NCBI GenBank assembly: GCA_009783605.1
Contig: WRDE01000151.1
Coordinates: 1-5,696, forward strand
DNA: 5,696 nucleotides
Direction: 5' to 3'
From: Oscillospiraceae bacterium
Lineage (GTDB): Bacteria; Bacillota; Clostridia; Oscillospirales; Acutalibacteraceae
Both the position numbers and the translations under genes were made by a program. Numbering within the stretch: the stretch's first letter is position 1; each line of letters begins with the position of its first letter. Shown here piece by piece: positions 4,983-5,696 of the stretch. The notes under the pieces were generated by a model. The model saw only the letters and a list, made by a program, of their open reading frames with translations, ran no database searches and was not told the DNA's origin.

Positions 4983-5696
4983 TTATCTTTTTTTGTAAGC
5001 CCTATACGACCCCGCAAACGCCATCAAATTCCCCGCCAATCCCACCACCCCGCCGTCGATCTCCAGCGGCTTGCCCATCAGATAATTCCACCACAGCATC
5101 AGCCCCAGCCCGGCCAGTACCGCGTTGCGGAAGCAGCGCCGGTCGGCCCGCACCCCCAGCAGCGCCGCCGCCAGCGGCACCAAGATCAGCGGGCCCCAGA
5201 AGGAGTAGGCCAGCACCAAGATATCGAAGATACTCGGCATCAGCAGCGCCATTACCAGCGCCGCCAGCCCGGTGACTAAGTTCACCCCCCGCAGCCAGCG
5301 CAGCTGGTTTTTTTCTTTTATCTCCGGGAACAGCGGCAGCAGCGTGTCGCAGACCAATCCGATGGCGGCACCGTTGAGGAACCCGTCGGCCGCCGACAGC
5401 ATGATCGACACCATCGCCGCCATCACCAACCCCCGCAATCCAAGTGGCAACACCGTCAAGATCATAGCGGGCATCGCTTCGTCGGGGCTGCCCCCAGTCC
5501 CCAGCGCAAACGCGGTCAGCCCGATCACCCCGGTCATCAGAAAAAACGGGATCGAGAACAGCCCGGACAGCACGGTGCCCCGGGCGGTTTTGGCCGGGGT
5601 CGCGCCGATCAGCAGCCGCTGGGTATAGGGCGGCGCCAGCGCCTCCCCCACCGCCATCGTCAGGAACAGCGAGATAAAGCCGGCCACCCCCAGCCC
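4983..5696 (-). CDS. Sodium:solute symporter family (SSS) transporter, C-terminal part
   Basis: The open frame runs to the right window edge, so only the last 237 residues are seen; the start and first membrane helices lie outside. The product is an integral membrane protein with about six or seven hydrophobic helices in this part, probably importing a small solute with Na+. The region RGLVMAAMVSIMLSAADGFLNGAA (counted from the window edge, about 88-111) is the SSS signature and lines up without gaps with the common form ending MSTAD. Upstream, PPYTQRLLIGATPAKTARG (22-40) is the usual P-x-x-x-Q-R-x-x-x-A loop. Later helices lie near 132-153, 158-180, 188-205 and 214-230, and the protein ends in a basic tail (YKKR). 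One residue of the expected Na2 site is Ala (A102) where Ser or Thr is usual. The substrate cannot be assigned. The gene is convergent with the reductase gene, so the two share only the repeat-filled gap. Confidence 0.85.
   Translation of the reverse strand, partial: GLGVAGFISLFLTMAVGEALAPPYTQRLLIGATPAKTARGTVLSGLFSIPFFLMTGVIGLTAFALGTGGSPDEAMPAMILTVLPLGLRGLVMAAMVSIMLSAADGFLNGAAIGLVCDTLLPLFPEIKEKNQLRWLRGVNLVTGLAALVMALLMPSIFDILVLAYSFWGPLILVPLAAALLGVRADRRCFRNAVLAGLGLMLWWNYLMGKPLEIDGGVVGLAGNLMAFAGSYRAYKKR

Noticed and set aside
4899..5279. A 126-codon + strand frame starting in repeat unit 3
   Set aside because: It overlaps the symporter gene in antisense and gives a Gln/His/Arg/Pro-rich product without motifs, typical of a shadow frame.

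Overview
The window looks like chromosomal DNA from an anaerobic, GC-rich Firmicute, most likely Clostridia and possibly an Oscillospiraceae/Ruminococcaceae-type gut bacterium. The grounds are AGGAGG-type ribosome sites, an MEP-pathway isoprenoid gene, a lipobox lipoprotein, an aldo/keto reductase carrying a ferredoxin domain, and an SSS symporter. The taxon is an inference from gene content and style; no marker gene is present.

Layout, left to right. A few codons that may end an upstream gene (2-25) precede an AT-richer SAM-dependent methyltransferase (34-810). Next is an Rrf2-family regulator with putative Fe-S ligands (836-1255), then ispE (1332-2198) and a lipoprotein (2216-3373), all on the + strand and closely spaced. 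The lipoprotein has a low-complexity Thr/Pro/Ala stalk and two globular repeats that resemble the SecDF P1 head subdomain. A strong terminator (3403-3438) and a new promoter (-10 at 3468-3473) separate this block from a monocistronic aldo/keto reductase with two C-terminal Fe-S motifs (3544-4674). The right end holds the 3' part of a convergent Na+/solute symporter gene (4983 to the window edge, - strand).

The gaps are unusually structured. Two carry 7-bp-period short repeats arranged as inverted arms: AATTCAT/ATTATGC type around 1224-1268, and TAGTGGT/TCACTAA type at 3371-3397 and 3489-3529. The gap after the reductase (4672-4936) holds three copies, one of them partial, of a 91-95-bp element. 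In its two full copies the hairpin stem differs in sequence but still pairs, around the same TGCG loop. In all three of these gaps the stop codon of the preceding gene lies inside, or is the first triplet of, the repeat.

Functional links are modest. The Rrf2 regulator may sense Fe-S status, NO or redox and could act on ispE, whose pathway ends in the Fe-S enzymes IspG and IspH. The lipoprotein may share transcription with ispE without a shared function. The reductase and symporter are independent units. The least explained items are the tandem SecD-head-like lipoprotein and the repeat elements.
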